The notes beneath the pieces were generated by a model. The model saw only the letters and a program-made list of their open reading frames with translations, was not told where the DNA came from and searched no databases. This document shows, piece by piece, positions 1-11,500 of a stretch of DNA of 64,000 bases (position 1 is its first letter; the number at the start of each line of letters is the position of its first letter). A program made the translations under genes and the position numbers. The stretch comes from Antedon mediterranea (taxonomy: Eukaryota > Echinodermata > Crinoidea > Comatulida > Antedonidae). Location: contig NC_092675.1 of assembly GCF_964355755.1 (NCBI RefSeq), positions 14,585,312-14,649,311 of the forward strand, written 5' to 3'.

Positions 1-199
1 TGTGGGTTACACAAAGTTTTTTAATCCATTTACATTACAGAATAAATATGGTAATAAGCACAAAGCAAAAGAAACATGTGTAAAAGTGATAATTACCGAT
101 TACACAAAATAGTTATTTAAAAAAATAAAAATAAGATATACTGTGTATAATTATCATATTGCGTATACAGTACTTTTCACCATAAAATAAAAAAAAAAA

Positions 200-272
200 G
201 GTTTCGCCCGGGCTCGAACCAGGTACCTTCTGCGTGTTAAGCAAACGTGATAACCACTATACGCCAAGAAGC
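200..272 (-). tRNA. tRNA-Val(AAC)-like unit with broken acceptor stem
   Basis: Read on the minus strand, a D-arm of the GTGGTTATC type, an anticodon stem with a seven-base loop containing AAC, and a T-arm with TTCGAGC are all recognisable, and a long T run follows directly, as for a pol III terminator. The 5' seven bases do not pair with the 3' acceptor strand, which ends CGAAACC. It is therefore either a tRNA pseudogene or the head of a tRNA-derived repeat. Confidence 0.45.
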
Positions 273-390
273 CGCATATAACTACCTTACGCTGTGTGGT
301 GTGTCACACATTGTGGCTTCTTAATTAAACAAATTAATTAACAAACAAGCACGAATGTGCAATACTCGGGGTACAGCGAAAGAAGCTGTA

Positions 391-480
391 ATGACGTCAT
401 ATGACCGGATGTGACGTCATATACACGTCAATAACCTACCAAATACGGCTATATGGTACCATCTTCGAGACGTCATATGG
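391..480. promoter_or_regulatory. Cluster of CRE-like TGACGTCA motifs
   Basis: Two perfect TGACGTCA palindromes lie at 392-399 and 412-419, with a third near match (AGACGTCA) at 468-475. All are followed by a TAT or TATG context. This is the consensus for CREB/ATF binding. No gene start is visible next to it, so the sites may simply belong to a repeat. Confidence 0.25.
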
Positions 481-689
481 CTGCATCCGGTTTGAAATTT
501 AAAAATCCGGCTCTATAGATTTGAGGACATGTCCCTGTAGTATATTCATGCCAAATCCCAGCTCAATACTACAACTAATAAGGGAGTAGTACTTTAAAAA
601 TCGCACTTTTTACTCAATAGTGTCCAGATGGAGGAAGAGGAGGAGAAAATGAGTAAGTCCTAGACTCGGGTACCCCGAGTAAAAAGTGG

Positions 690-822
690 AACAATAGCGT
701 CGATGTGAAAACTAATGTTATCAAATCTAAGTTTCGCGGTACATCTGAGATAGATAAGGTAGGTATCCATGGCGGAGATTTGTACCGAAGTTTTTGCATT
801 GTGCTCGCCTATGTCAGAATTA
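690..822. repeat. Dispersed repeat, copy 1 (matches 35,549-35,672)
   Basis: This stretch, from the word ACAATAGCGTCGATGTGAA to GCCTATGTCAGAATTAA, is nearly the same as 35,549-35,672. Both copies stop at the same final word, so it is probably one end of a mobile element. No coding capacity is seen. Confidence 0.7.
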
Positions 823-2870
823 ACCATAATCAATTCAATTCAAATAAACATTTATTTCTTTCATTCATATTTGAGTAAAAAACATTATAATTTCTGATAT
901 TTTATAAATAAATATTTATTTTTTTTTTTTTTTGAGATTTAATACAGTAAATCATAATGTATAAAAAGATAATTCAGTTATATACAAAATGAAAGAGGCA
1001 AAAAAACCCAAGAAAGTATCGATCAATTGGAAACAAAAATCCAATTGAAACTTGTATGTTGGGAAGCCATGTAAGAAGATTATATACTTATATATATAAA
1101 TGTAAACATATAACTACACATATACATAAAGATCAACACACACACACACACACACCAACAGAAAAGGAAGCAATTTCGAAAAAGTTTCTAAAGTTAAAAA
1201 AATAATTTATATATAGATGCATTAAAGGTAACTTTAGCATAGAAATGTAGCAGAGTACAGATTTAAATACAGTACGTTGAAATCACTGGTTTGTTTTTAG
1301 AGAAAATATAACTTTAGCAAAATAATTCAAATTTACTTATTTATAGATAGAAATTGTTGAATTTAGGTGACAATAATCATTAAAATGCTGGATAAGTACT
1401 GTATATGAGAAAAGCAAAGATTCAAGTACATGTATAGTATATAGCCTGTACAGTAGAATCAAGGATTATAAATTAATTCAAAATTCCTTGCTAAATAAGA
1501 TTTACTATCTGGGCCCACAATAAGTGAAAAGATGCAGTATATTCCACTGGAGTATGTTTAATTATATGCATAGGCCTACAGTAGACTTTATGGTGTAATC
1601 ACTCTTACTACAATGCTACAATATCCCCTTCCTGTGGCAAGATACTGGTTAATTAAATGCATGATGTATTATACTGTACTAAATTTTTCTCACTCTGTTC
1701 ATAACTGTATGTTTACCACAAAATATAATACTGTATATTCTGGGTATTTTTTTTTTATTAATAGTTCACTTGGTTATAATGTAAATCAATGGCAATCACA
1801 TGGATAAAAGTACAAAATAAACTGGTCACTCTTCTGCAAACAATAATAAATCAAAATTAATAATTATAGTCCCATTCTATACGTTTTTTATATTTAATTT
1901 AAGGTCACAAAGTAGATTTAATGTTTAATGTAAAACAAATACGATAAGGTCCTATTGTAATAACTTGTTTCGTCTGTAAATGGTAAAAAATTTAAGTCGA
2001 TTTTAATAATTTAAGCGGCACGCTATAAATCCCAACATGCATTGTGCACGGATTGATATTTTAAATTTTAAATGTTTCCCACTTTTTAAAAAAAATGGAA
2101 GAATCGTAACTTTTCAGTTAAAAAATTGGGTTTTCCCCAATTTGTATTGCGATCTGAGAAACAACGATATGCAATATCTATACAAAAATTCAAAATGTAA
2201 AAACAAAATAAGTGAGTTTGGTCAAGTTTTTTTTAATCTTCATTTAAATATAAGCCTATGAATGTTTTTTTATTAATTTGTTAAACATTAATAAGCCTTT
2301 TATTTCAATTAATTGTTAGTTCGCAACAAAAACAATTGTTACTATATACATATTATGCCTACTGCGAGAACATGAGTATTTACAATGGGCCTAATAAGAA
2401 TGAATGTTTACAATGTACTCATCTGGTGGACTCATCTCAGTGGCACTTCACGGAGTGAGTCTATAACCTATGCCTACCACCAGTGCCAATCTAGAACTGC
2501 AAACCTAACTAAAATTATGAAAAAGTTGAACATTCAATTAATGCTAGAGTGTATAATAAAACAATATTGTAAGTTATGAAAATAATTAACTTTCTTGCCA
2601 TTGTCATATCATGCTTTAAAAGGTGATTTGGTGATCATCCTATGTACAGAGTGCATATTACCTTGGTGGGTTGTATCATCTCGCCCTCGTTGCGCATATG
2701 CGGGCAGAAATGCTGATCAAATTTAATAATTAATTGTGTCGTCATCTACATCCAAAAAAACATCCACTGGACTTAAATATTCATATTCGTATCACATGCA
2801 AAAACAATTTGCAAAAACAATTTGGTTCTAACATCACAATCCAACCTTTATTTTGTTTATAGGTGGTAGG
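823..2870. other. AT-rich stretch without a recognised gene
   Basis: Only short open frames are present and none resembles a known protein. It contains a (CA)n tract at 1136-1155 and many poly-A and poly-T runs. It lies downstream of the CTH gene. I see no splice-bounded exon or transposon end here. Confidence 0.6.
1136..1155. repeat. (CA)n microsatellite
   Basis: About ten CA dinucleotides in a row inside an AT-rich stretch. Confidence 0.9.
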
Positions 2871-2877
2871 GTTGGTG

Positions 2878-3095
2878 CATTTTCCGACTCACAACTCGCA
2901 GTTTCCGACCAGCAACTTGCATTTTCCGACCCACAACTCGCATTTTGCGACTCACAACTCGCTTTTTTCGACTCACAACTTGCATATTCCGACCAGCAAC
3001 CAGAATTTTTCGACTTGCAACTCACATTTACTGACTCGCACCTCGCATTTTCCGACTTGAAACTCGCAGTTTCTGACTCGAAACTTCCATTGAAT
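2878..3095. repeat. 21-bp minisatellite, about ten imperfect units
   Basis: Units of the form TTTCCGACTCACAACTCGCA recur every 21 bases with a few substitutions each. Because 21 is a multiple of three, frames on both strands stay open through the array; in one plus frame each unit reads as a heptapeptide like FSDSQLA. I regard these open frames as a by-product of the period. No gene context supports translation. Confidence 0.85.
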
Positions 3096-3099
3096 TAAC

Positions 3100-3917
3100 A
3101 ATCTTGTTAGATTGCCTTGCTCCAAGCAAGCAGAATAAGGTACAAAGAAAAAGTGAGTCGATATTATCACTGAATAGCATTTTCAGAAACATATGGAGGT
3201 GAAAATGGAATATTTAATTGCGAAGCACCTCCTACGACCACACCAGGTAATGGGACCAGTAACAGTAAGTGGACATCCAAAACTAAAAATCACATACCAA
3301 TTAAAATTTTAATTTTTTATTTAAATATAAATAAATGATTACAATGCCTTGTTGACAAATAAGCTGCACTGAAGGTTGTTTATTTCAGTATTATTATAAT
3401 AGTATTATAATTAGGCTGTAATTGTATTCAATAAAGGATGCTATTACCTTTGGAATTAAATTATTATTGGAATGTGTATGAAATTTTTTTAACATAATAG
3501 AAGATGAATAAGAATAATGACAACCCTGTAACAAAATTGGTTTGGTACTTTTAAAGATGCGTGCAATTGCCGTAATTGTTACAATCAATTGCAATGCACT
3601 GTACGTCTGAATAAGGTATTGGAATTCACAAAGTATGTATATCAAATTAACTTGCTACCTATAATCACAGTAATCACCACCAATCTTTTGTCTCAAAAAA
3701 TGTACATGGCAAGTTGTTGTGCTACAGCTAATTAATATCTAATAGCTAAAATAAAATTGATTTAAATTATCATCAAGATGCGAGGAACATCAGAATTATC
3801 CTTTCAGTGCATCCACATCTGGAATCTACAAAAATGAAAAAATAAATAAATTAAAATTACCTCTTATTGTAAAGTTTATTACATGCAAATAAAAAAACTA
3901 CTTGTAATTGTATACAC
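3100..3917. other. Intergenic DNA, nothing recognised
   Basis: AT-rich sequence between the minisatellite and the left end of the hairpin-capped repeat. The open frames are short and unremarkable. Confidence 0.5.
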
Positions 3918-4435
3918 TAGATGGTACGCTCGCTTGCTCACATACCATCTAGGTCGTTCCCACAGATGGTTCTCGAATACACTTTAAGTTCAGCGTAAAA
4001 AAATGTTTTTTTGTGTACGTACCGCAGGACTATAGGTCTAATACATTGTCGTTTACAGAAACGAATAAATAGACACAATGATTTATGTAGTCAACTAAAA
4101 TTAGCACCCTGGGAATTACAGAAACTTGTCACAAAATGAGTACAGATTTTTTATTTGGATTCATTTAAAGAAACCCAATTTGTGTTTTTTATATAACATT
4201 AGGGTTGAGGGATGGTGAGGAGGATGGGTACAAATTTTTAAATACAGTATATTCTTTATCCACTCATGTTTTTTAGGCCTATAAATAATATACCACTAAA
4301 TACAGTAAAACATTGTCATAGTCGATGAAATAGTAAAATACAAATAAACGACACACCACTACAACGTTTATATTTGTTGTAATTATTAATTAATACAAAC
4401 AATGAGAAGCAACTGTCAGTAATAAAGTTTATTTG

Positions 4436-4450
4436 TATATTATTATGTGC
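4436..4450. repeat. 15-bp target-site duplication, left copy
   Basis: TATATTATTATGTGC at 4436-4450 is repeated exactly at 6153-6167 and brackets the Penelope-like element. The host repeat continues on both sides. Confidence 0.8.
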
Positions 4451-5140
4451 AATAATAATATACAAATTCCAGGCAAAACGCCTACTAAAGCTCATTTACG
4501 AGAACTGGTCATGTTGATTTTAACCAACAACAATTTTATTTTTGGAAATGACCATTACCTTCAAATTCATGGCACAGCGATGGGCACAAATATGGCGCCA
4601 TCTTTTGCAAATTTATTTATGGGACAATTTGAGGCCAATTTTCTGTCCCTCCAACCAAATAAACCACTTGTTTGGTTTAGATACATTGACGACATCTTCA
4701 TGATCTGGACCCATGGTGAAGATAATTTGGAATCTTTTCTTCTCAATATTAATTCAGCCCACCCAACTATCAAATTTACAGCTGCCAAATCCACTAGTAG
4801 CGTTGATTTTTTGGACACTATAGTGACCATAGAAAATGGTACACTCAAAACTGACTTATTCCGTAAACCCACGGATAAAAATATGTACCTGCTCCCTAGC
4901 AGTTGTCACCCCCGACACTGTACTAAGAACATACCGTACAGTCAAGCATTACGTATCAGACGTATCTGTTCTTCAGATTTAGATTTTCAGAATCGTACCG
5001 AAGAACTAACCGGACATCTCCGGAATAGAAATTACAAGAAGGAATACATCGAAACTGCTATAAAGAAAGCAAAAGATATTCCTCGACGTACAAACCACGT
5101 CAGCCAAAACAATCGACCAGAGTGCCATTGGTCACAACCT
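4451..5140 (+). pseudogene. Penelope-like reverse transcriptase, truncated
   Basis: The translation carries RT landmarks: a GTAMGTNMAPSFANLFMG block, the catalytic YIDD box at 4682-4693, and a VDFLDT block followed by LFRKPTDKN, all characteristic of Penelope and telomerase-like RTs. The N-terminal fingers region is absent because the element starts inside the gene. The frame is lost around 5100-5140, where the reading continues one frame over into the endonuclease part. It is therefore not functional as it stands. Confidence 0.85.
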
Positions 5141-5760
5141 ACCACCCTAGGTTGCCTCCATTACGGGCTATTATTGAGAAACATATGCCCATTCTACAGT
5201 CCACAGAACGTCTCAGGACTGTTTTTCCGGAACCACCCATTATTGCATTTCGTAGACCTCCCAACCTTCGTGATATATTAGTCAGATCCAAATTTAAGAG
5301 TGAAATTAACTCTCATGACAGCCAAAATTTGGGCAGTCACCTTTGCGGCAAATCTTGCAAAACTTGTTCATTGGTTGATTCTACTGAAAAATTTGAGAGT
5401 AACCAAACTGGCCGCATTTTTCGGATAAGACAATCAATTAATTGTCTAACCAAAAACGTCATTTATCTCATATACTGTAATATTTGTGGCAAACAGTACG
5501 TCGGAGAAACAAAAAACACTCTCCGTATGAGAATGACACAACATAGATCAGCTATCAAAACATTAAAGCTTGATCAACCTGTAGCCGAACATTTTAATTC
5601 AGCTGGTCACTCGATTGCAAATTTCAGAGTTATTGCAATAGACCACGATGTCAAATGGAGCGACAAAACTCGCAAAGACAAAGAAAACCACTGGGAATTA
5701 CTACTTAAAACCACAAAACCTTTTGGACTTAACATTAGGAACATACTCCCAGATCGGTAA
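5122..5760 (+). pseudogene. Penelope-like C-terminal GIY-YIG endonuclease segment
   Basis: This frame continues the linker after the RT. It then shows a Cys-containing linker and a GIY-YIG nuclease core (YLIYCNICGKQYVGETKNT followed by an R-x-R...QH helix and an AEHF motif). In Penelope elements this domain nicks target DNA. It ends with a stop at 5760. It is one frame away from the RT upstream, so the element needs a frameshift to make the full protein. Confidence 0.85.
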
Positions 5761-5990
5761 AATTATTCCATTGACTACCAAAATTTAAGTTTCAATATTA
5801 ACCACCATTTAAGCTGTTTTTTTAGTCTCATTCCAAAATTGTTTATATCTCTACCAAGCTACCTTCTTTGTTTTCTACTCTTATTCAGACTCCACCCTGG
5901 CTCCCTTTGTTATATTTCTTTTATTCCTGTCCACCCAGGCAGCACTTGCCAGCTTTATACTATGACGTTATCCAAATTCCTTCACTTGCA

Positions 5991-6025
5991 CTGATGAAGG
6001 GCTAGTGTTGCCCGAAAGCTCTGCT
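5991..6025 (+). ncRNA. Hammerhead-ribozyme-like core of the Penelope element
   Basis: CTGATGA is followed by a GGGC/GCCC stem with loop TAGTGTT, then GAAA, then a possible two-pair stem III (GC-TCT-GC) and TA at the expected cleavage position. This is the order of the hammerhead core. No convincing stem I is visible around it, so self-cleavage in this form is doubtful. Confidence 0.4.
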
Positions 6026-6545
6026 AACTTTTCTGGCTGTTTACTTTATCGTTTTGATTTAGCTTTTCGCTTTTTATTTTTGAATCTCCATTGAGATCCA
6101 GCCACTGATACCCACAGCATTGTCATTTTGTTCAGTAATTTGCCTTTGGATTTATATTATTATGTGCTTATATATCTAACAGTACTCACACTCACAGTAA
6201 GTAAGACAATATTGTAAATACGTATTTAAACCATTTTTGGTCGCCATTTGAATCGAAATTGTCTTACTGTGAATGTGGTTACTGTTAGATATATAAACAC
6301 ATATACAAAGAACATTTATTACTGTGACTGTGGGTAGGCTCTACTGCTGGATATATAAACACATAATATACAAATAAAAACTTTATTACTGACAGTTGCT
6401 TCTCAACGTTTGTATTAATTAATAATTATAAAATATATAAACGTCGTAGTGGTGTATCGTTACATGTACTTTACTATTTCAATCGACTATAACACAGACA
6501 GTTTAAAAAAAGTATTAAATCGTAAATGTTTTACTGTGTTTAGTG

Positions 6546-7285
6546 GGCATACTGTATGACCGGTTGGGCCGCCGACAAGTTGAGCCGCCGGTAATTTCTA
6601 TGAAACGCCCAGCGCGTCTTTTACGACATTTCGCGTAGTGATTAGAGCGGTGTCCTAGTTCAAGTTCATGGTCTTTATGTGTATTGTGTCATGAAAATAA
6701 ATAATATATAATTACATACTACAATGTTGGTTTGAACCACCATAAACAACACAGCAAAGGAAAGTAATCTTTCAAGGTAAAAATGCCGTGCACTCTATAT
6801 TTGTCTCGCGTGGACGTGTAGGCCTACCCAAAAGACTAATAGAGTATTGATATTCTTAAAATGATGTTAAATAATTAATATCTTTTATTTACTATCTTTT
6901 AATATCATATTTTAGTGAATTTTACAATTTTAATACACAAAATATTTTCCTAAAAAACGGTGATTTTATGTAATTATTTAACCTGAGGGGGCAACATGTT
7001 TACGTCATTTTTGGCTAAAAACGATCATTTTCGGTGATGTTTTAGGTCTTTTATTTTGGAATCTACGAGTACAAGTCAGATTTTCGTATTATAGTTCTTT
7101 AAAGTGTAATATTTAATACTATACTAAAAAGTGTGATATATAAACTTCGTTATCCCTAATGCGAAAATAGAACTTCTATTAAATAAAAAACGAGCACCGG
7201 TGAAAGTTAGCATTTGGCGTTTCATAGAAAATAACGTTTTTCTGGCGGCGGCTCAACTTGTCGGCGGCTCAACTTGGCCTAATCC
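6546..7285. mobile_element. Non-autonomous TIR insertion with 8-bp duplication
   Basis: GTTTAGTG occurs at 6538-6545 and again at 7286-7293; the uninterrupted arrangement is seen in the sister copy near 12,660. Near the ends lie inverted repeats built on CGCCGACAAGTTGAGCCGCC. They continue, after a gap, into CTATGAAACGCC on the left and its complement on the right. The 8-bp duplication would fit hAT or a similar superfamily. No coding region was found inside. Confidence 0.6.
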
Positions 7286-7799
7286 GTTTAGTGGTATATT
7301 ATTGATAGGCCTATAAAACATTTAAAACAATATTTTATTACTGAGTAGATAGAGAATATATTTAAAAATTGTTCTTCCCATCCCGCAACTCTAATGTTAT
7401 ATACAAAACACAAATTGAGTTTGTTTAAATGAGTTCAAACCAAAAATTTGGACTCATTTTTAAGATAAGTTTCTCCTTCAGAAGGCCTAATTCCCAGGGT
7501 GCTAATTTGACATAAATCATCGTGTCTATTTATTCGTTCCTGTAAACGACAATGTACTATAGTCCTGCGGTACGTACATTTGAAATCGCCAGGTTTTTTA
7601 CGCTGAAATTACTGTGTATTCGAGAACCATCTAGTTTGTATAAATTTATAATAAATCTATCAAAATACTATTTTTTAAAGAAAATACTGTAGGCCTGTCT
7701 TCAACATTAGGATGCTGTACTCTAGCTATTCAACCGTTTTTCAGCTATTAAAAACAATTATCGTAGAAGGAGATAGGTAAAGAAATTGCATTTTATTTG

Positions 7800-7905
7800 T
7801 CAGGCATTTGTATGATTTGTTTTTATTTTTTTGAATGCGCCTTGAGCACTCTTGAGTGATATGTGCGCTATAAAAATCCTGTTATTATTATTATTATTAA
7901 ATGCA
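7800..7905 (+). repeat. LINE/SINE-type 3' tail
   Basis: A segment reading GCGCCTTGAGCAC...GCGCTATAAAAATCCTG ends in a TTATTATTATT microsatellite tail. A similar motif, inverted, closes the LINE at 26,090. These are probably 3' ends of related retroposons. Confidence 0.5.
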
Positions 7906-8099
7906 AAGCATCCTCGTATTATTGTGTGTGGGTATATTTCAAAGATAGACATCTTTATCAGGTGGTTAAAATCAGTACCGAAAGTATGAACCAACTTTAT
8001 ATACCATCTAGTAAAAATTCTAGAAGTAAGGCGTGATTTACCGAATTTTCCCTTACGTAAATTTATACATTGATTACTAATATGGATATTGCATTTATC

Positions 8100-8387
8100 C
8101 AGGTATTAAGTTTTGAAAAATAAATCTAGTCAACTTTACGTGCTTGTATAGTAACAGTGACGTTTTACAACATATCCAGATCGTATCATCAGACCGAATG
8201 AGGGATTTGGTCTGCGACCCAGGGTCAAGGAGCTATCAACAAAACGTCTGGGGATTTTCTTGACTGCTGAATTGAATGTTCCAAATAAGTTGTGAAGTAC
8301 TGTAGTCAATTCCCCTGTGTCCAGGGAAGGTTCTAAGCATTTAATGCACACTGCCTCTTTCACTTTATTTAATTCCAAAAGTTACAG
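8100..8387 (-). other. CTH: Probable 3' UTR of CTH
   Basis: This lies directly downstream of the last CTH coding exon and includes an AATAAA signal at 8364-8369. An open frame of 80 codons (8136-8378) is present but resembles nothing I know. I treat it as untranslated sequence. Confidence 0.4.
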
Positions 8388-8439
8388 CTAAAAAATGATA
8401 TTGAATCTCCTTGAGAAAATGAAGACAATATAAACTTAC

Positions 8440-8578
8440 AGCAACTTTGAGAGCTTGATCAAGGTCTGCAATAAGGTCACCAGAATCTTCAAGACCAACA
8501 GACAGACGAATAAGTGTATCTGTAATTCCAAGCTTAAGACGTTCTTCAGCAGGTACAGATGCATGTGTCATTACACAA
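8440..8578 (-). CDS. CTH: CTH exon 8 (last recognised coding exon)
   Basis: It begins after TTCTTCAG and completes the proline codon split across intron 7. It then reads VMTHASVP...[16 protein letters not shown]...DLDQALKVA, the conserved C-terminal end of the family. A GTAAGT follows at 8439. If that donor is ignored, the frame runs on for 24 codons to a stop. If it is used, a short terminal exon beginning at 8387 (CTG TAA) is possible. AATAAA lies at 8364-8369. The true C-terminus needs a transcript. Confidence 0.9.
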
Positions 8579-11500
8579 CTGAAGAAGAAAGAAAAGTTAG
8601 TAATAATAACAAGGGATGTATAGGGGGTAGTTGTTTGAATTGTTCACCAACAATTGAGACAGGCCTTTTAGGTATTTAATTTTTGTTTGAAATGTGTTTG
8701 TTCAAACGACAAAATTATATGACAGACAAATAGATTAATATTACATACAGTAGCCTATGTAAATATGTGACTACTGCTTCGAGGATCGTAAATCGAGTAC
8801 GATGATATTAAATGAGTAATTTTCGCGTGATTATCGTTTCCCTGATATTAAACATATAAAATCCAGCAACTTCTCGATGAGTTTGATATCGACTGTTTAA
8901 TTGCAAGTGAAAACTAGTGTTTGGCGATAAATAAATGTCATTATCCCGAGACAACGTTTTACACACTATGCCACGTAATTCGCTACGTAAACTAATCAAT
9001 TATTATTATTAAACTATGCATACATAGTGCCCGCATTTTGTTAGTCACCCTCTATAGACATGAAAAAAAGACCATTGTGATTGGTCAATGCTCACGGGAC
9101 AAACCTGGTACGCGCGGCAACATCCGGTGATTCGGCTCAGCTAGGACTAGTATTGATATTAATATTATTATTAGGGCAGGATTATGATTATTAGGGCAGG
9201 ATTATGATTATTAGTGCAGGATGATTATTATTAGTCTAGGATTATTGATGGAAATTCTTCTGTTAATTTACAAGGCCTAGGTGTCTATCTCTCTAACCAA
9301 TTCTCGAATCTCTCCTTCCACCATGTCAACATTATTGTTGTCAATCTAGGTATTGTTCAAACAGTTAAATCCGCAACGGTTAAAGCATTTAATTATTGTA
9401 GTCTCTAATGTCTCTCTCCATGATGTTGCTGTCCAGTTTACTGCATCCAGAACGTTAGTTTGTTTTGTGATGTCGCTTGCTGATTGTGCATCGTCAACTT
9501 TCGCTAAAACACTCTGCAACAACATGAGAGGAGACGTTATCAAGAAATAATAAAATATTTCAACCCTGAAACCTCATTTGATTGTTTAAGTCCGTCAAAT
9601 AATCATCAAACAATGCACCAGTCATCCAGGCTTTTCTGTTAGCTTTCCACACTACGTGAAGTCGATCTTTCTTTATGGTTTTAAAGCATCTTGGGTTTTC
9701 AGCACGTCCGATAATCATTGGTTTAAGCTGAAAAAATAAATAACGAACATGATTAAAAAATACAGAAAAAAAAACAACATTTGAATTTGAAGAGGAAACG
9801 AGATCTTTTTATTGATGCTTTTTATTATATATATTTAAAAACGGATGGTGCTGCTGTTTTCAAAGGTTTCATGCTTAGGAACATATGGACATAAGACAGA
9901 CGAAAATAACAAAATCTAATGATGTACAAAAAATGTGACAAAATTTACATGAAAAACAATAAAGAAAAAAAAACAACGCATAAACGATGCGCACATGACT
10001 GATTGCATGATGTGATGCGGATAGACAAAATAAATGATTAAAAATAAAACGAAAAACGTACCTTTTCACCAGTCACACTGCATGTGAACATCACTGTTAG
10101 TCTTTCTTTAGAAGATTTCACTCCTTTAACGTCGTCATGCATTTCAGCTAGTGTCCTGTTCGGTAATGCGCGGAAAAACAGACCAGTTTCGTCACAGTTA
10201 AAAATGTCCTTTGGTTCATAACCAAAGCAAAGTTCGGCAATCTGTTCTTTCCACTGTGTTACAACTTCCTGATTGACATCCCCTCTTTCTCCGCAGATAA
10301 CCAATTGTTTTATGTCTCCTTTTCCATTTGGTTAACCATCCATCAGATGCTTTGAAGTCCACAAGGTTCAATTCCTCTGCGAATTGCTCTGCCTTTGCCT
10401 TTATTAAGGTTCCACTAATGGGGATATGTTTATTCCTATCAGTTCTAAACCAAACTAACATAGCTGGTCGATGTCCGAAAACTTAGTTTTGATCACTCTG
10501 AATTTTGTACCTGTGCTGACTTCCTTCTTGCTCCGATATTTATCCTTAATAGCTTTCATAATGTCATAGATCGTTGATTTTCCAAGCCCATACTTTTTCG
10601 TTGCTTCCATTACTTTCATTCCACCTTCTACATCTGCTATCATTCTAATTTTCATAGTTAAGTCAAGTTCATTCCGTTTACGTTTTGCCATGATGATTTC
10701 ACATCCACGTCAAATAGTGATAATGGGAAATTAAGTGCTCCGAGAGCCTTTTTAATTTAAAAGTTAGCCAGAGCCTTTTTCGATAGGCTATACATAGAAA
10801 GTTACCGAACATTTCGAGCGACGCGGGTTCCGACTTCCGTATTTTATAGGCTGTCTAAATTTCCTTTTTAACTCGTTTATATTAATTATATTGCTGTTTA
10901 ATTGATTTCTGTGTATTAGTAACATTTATTTTAAACAAAAACCACAACAGTACCAATTTTTGTTGATTATGGATTCATTTATTCGAATTCTAAGATAAAC
11001 GTCTAAGCCAAGTGTAAGCGTAAACAAAGCGAGTCATACGACAAAAACAAGAAAGTGAAAACTAACTAGTTTGTTAAAATAGTTAACATTAACTTGGAAT
11101 TTTTAAATGAAATTCTGAAAACGGTATAATATAGTCTTATATGTATTTTCTAAGATTTCCAAAAATAAGCTTGGTGTTATTTTTCAAACAAATTCTATAA
11201 GGAGTTGAATATAGGTCTGTTTTAAGCGAAAGCACGGTGCGCGTAGGCCTAGGGAGACGCGGCAGGGCTGGAATAATCGTTTTCTTAGGCGAAGAGAATG
11301 AGGGAAGATGCGCTTCATCATTGGCCACTCGATTGTTATTCTTGTTAAGTGGCTGATTCATAATATGAGGACAAAGGGCAAATGTGTTCCATTTTGAAAT
11401 AAAGTGTTGAACTTTCATTTTTCTTAAAATTATTAAGAAGTGGGTGTGGGGACTGTCTGCAAGCTAGGCCTGGACTGTTTAAATTGGTAAAATACTATAA

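Larger units (their letters stand above)
4451..6152 (+). mobile_element. 5'-truncated Penelope-like retroelement
   Basis: The element encodes a Penelope-type reverse transcriptase followed by a GIY-YIG endonuclease, the diagnostic order for this class. It is bounded by an exact 15-bp duplication and interrupts an otherwise recognisable inverted-repeat element. The 5' part of the RT is missing, as expected from incomplete reverse transcription. Downstream of the endonuclease, at 5991-6025, is a hammerhead-ribozyme-like core; hammerheads are known in this class. Confidence 0.85.
3918..8070 (+). mobile_element. Hairpin-capped inverted-repeat element, copy 1
   Basis: The left end (ACTAGATGGTACGCTCGC, then ACATACCATCTAGG) folds into a short hairpin. 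The next 500 bases or so reappear inverted at about 6170-7635. The distal part (7640-8070) ends near ACCATCTAGT plus about 60 bases. The same distal part and arm are found inverted at 11,757-13,060, so the two are copies of one element in opposite orientation. This copy hosts a Penelope-like element (4451-6152), a TIR insertion (6546-7285) and a LINE/SINE-type tail (about 7800-7905). No transposase of its own was seen, so it is probably non-autonomous. Confidence 0.6.

Noticed and set aside
8136-8378. 80-codon frame just downstream of CTH
   Set aside because: No recognisable domain; it overlaps AATAAA and lies where the CTH 3' UTR is expected.
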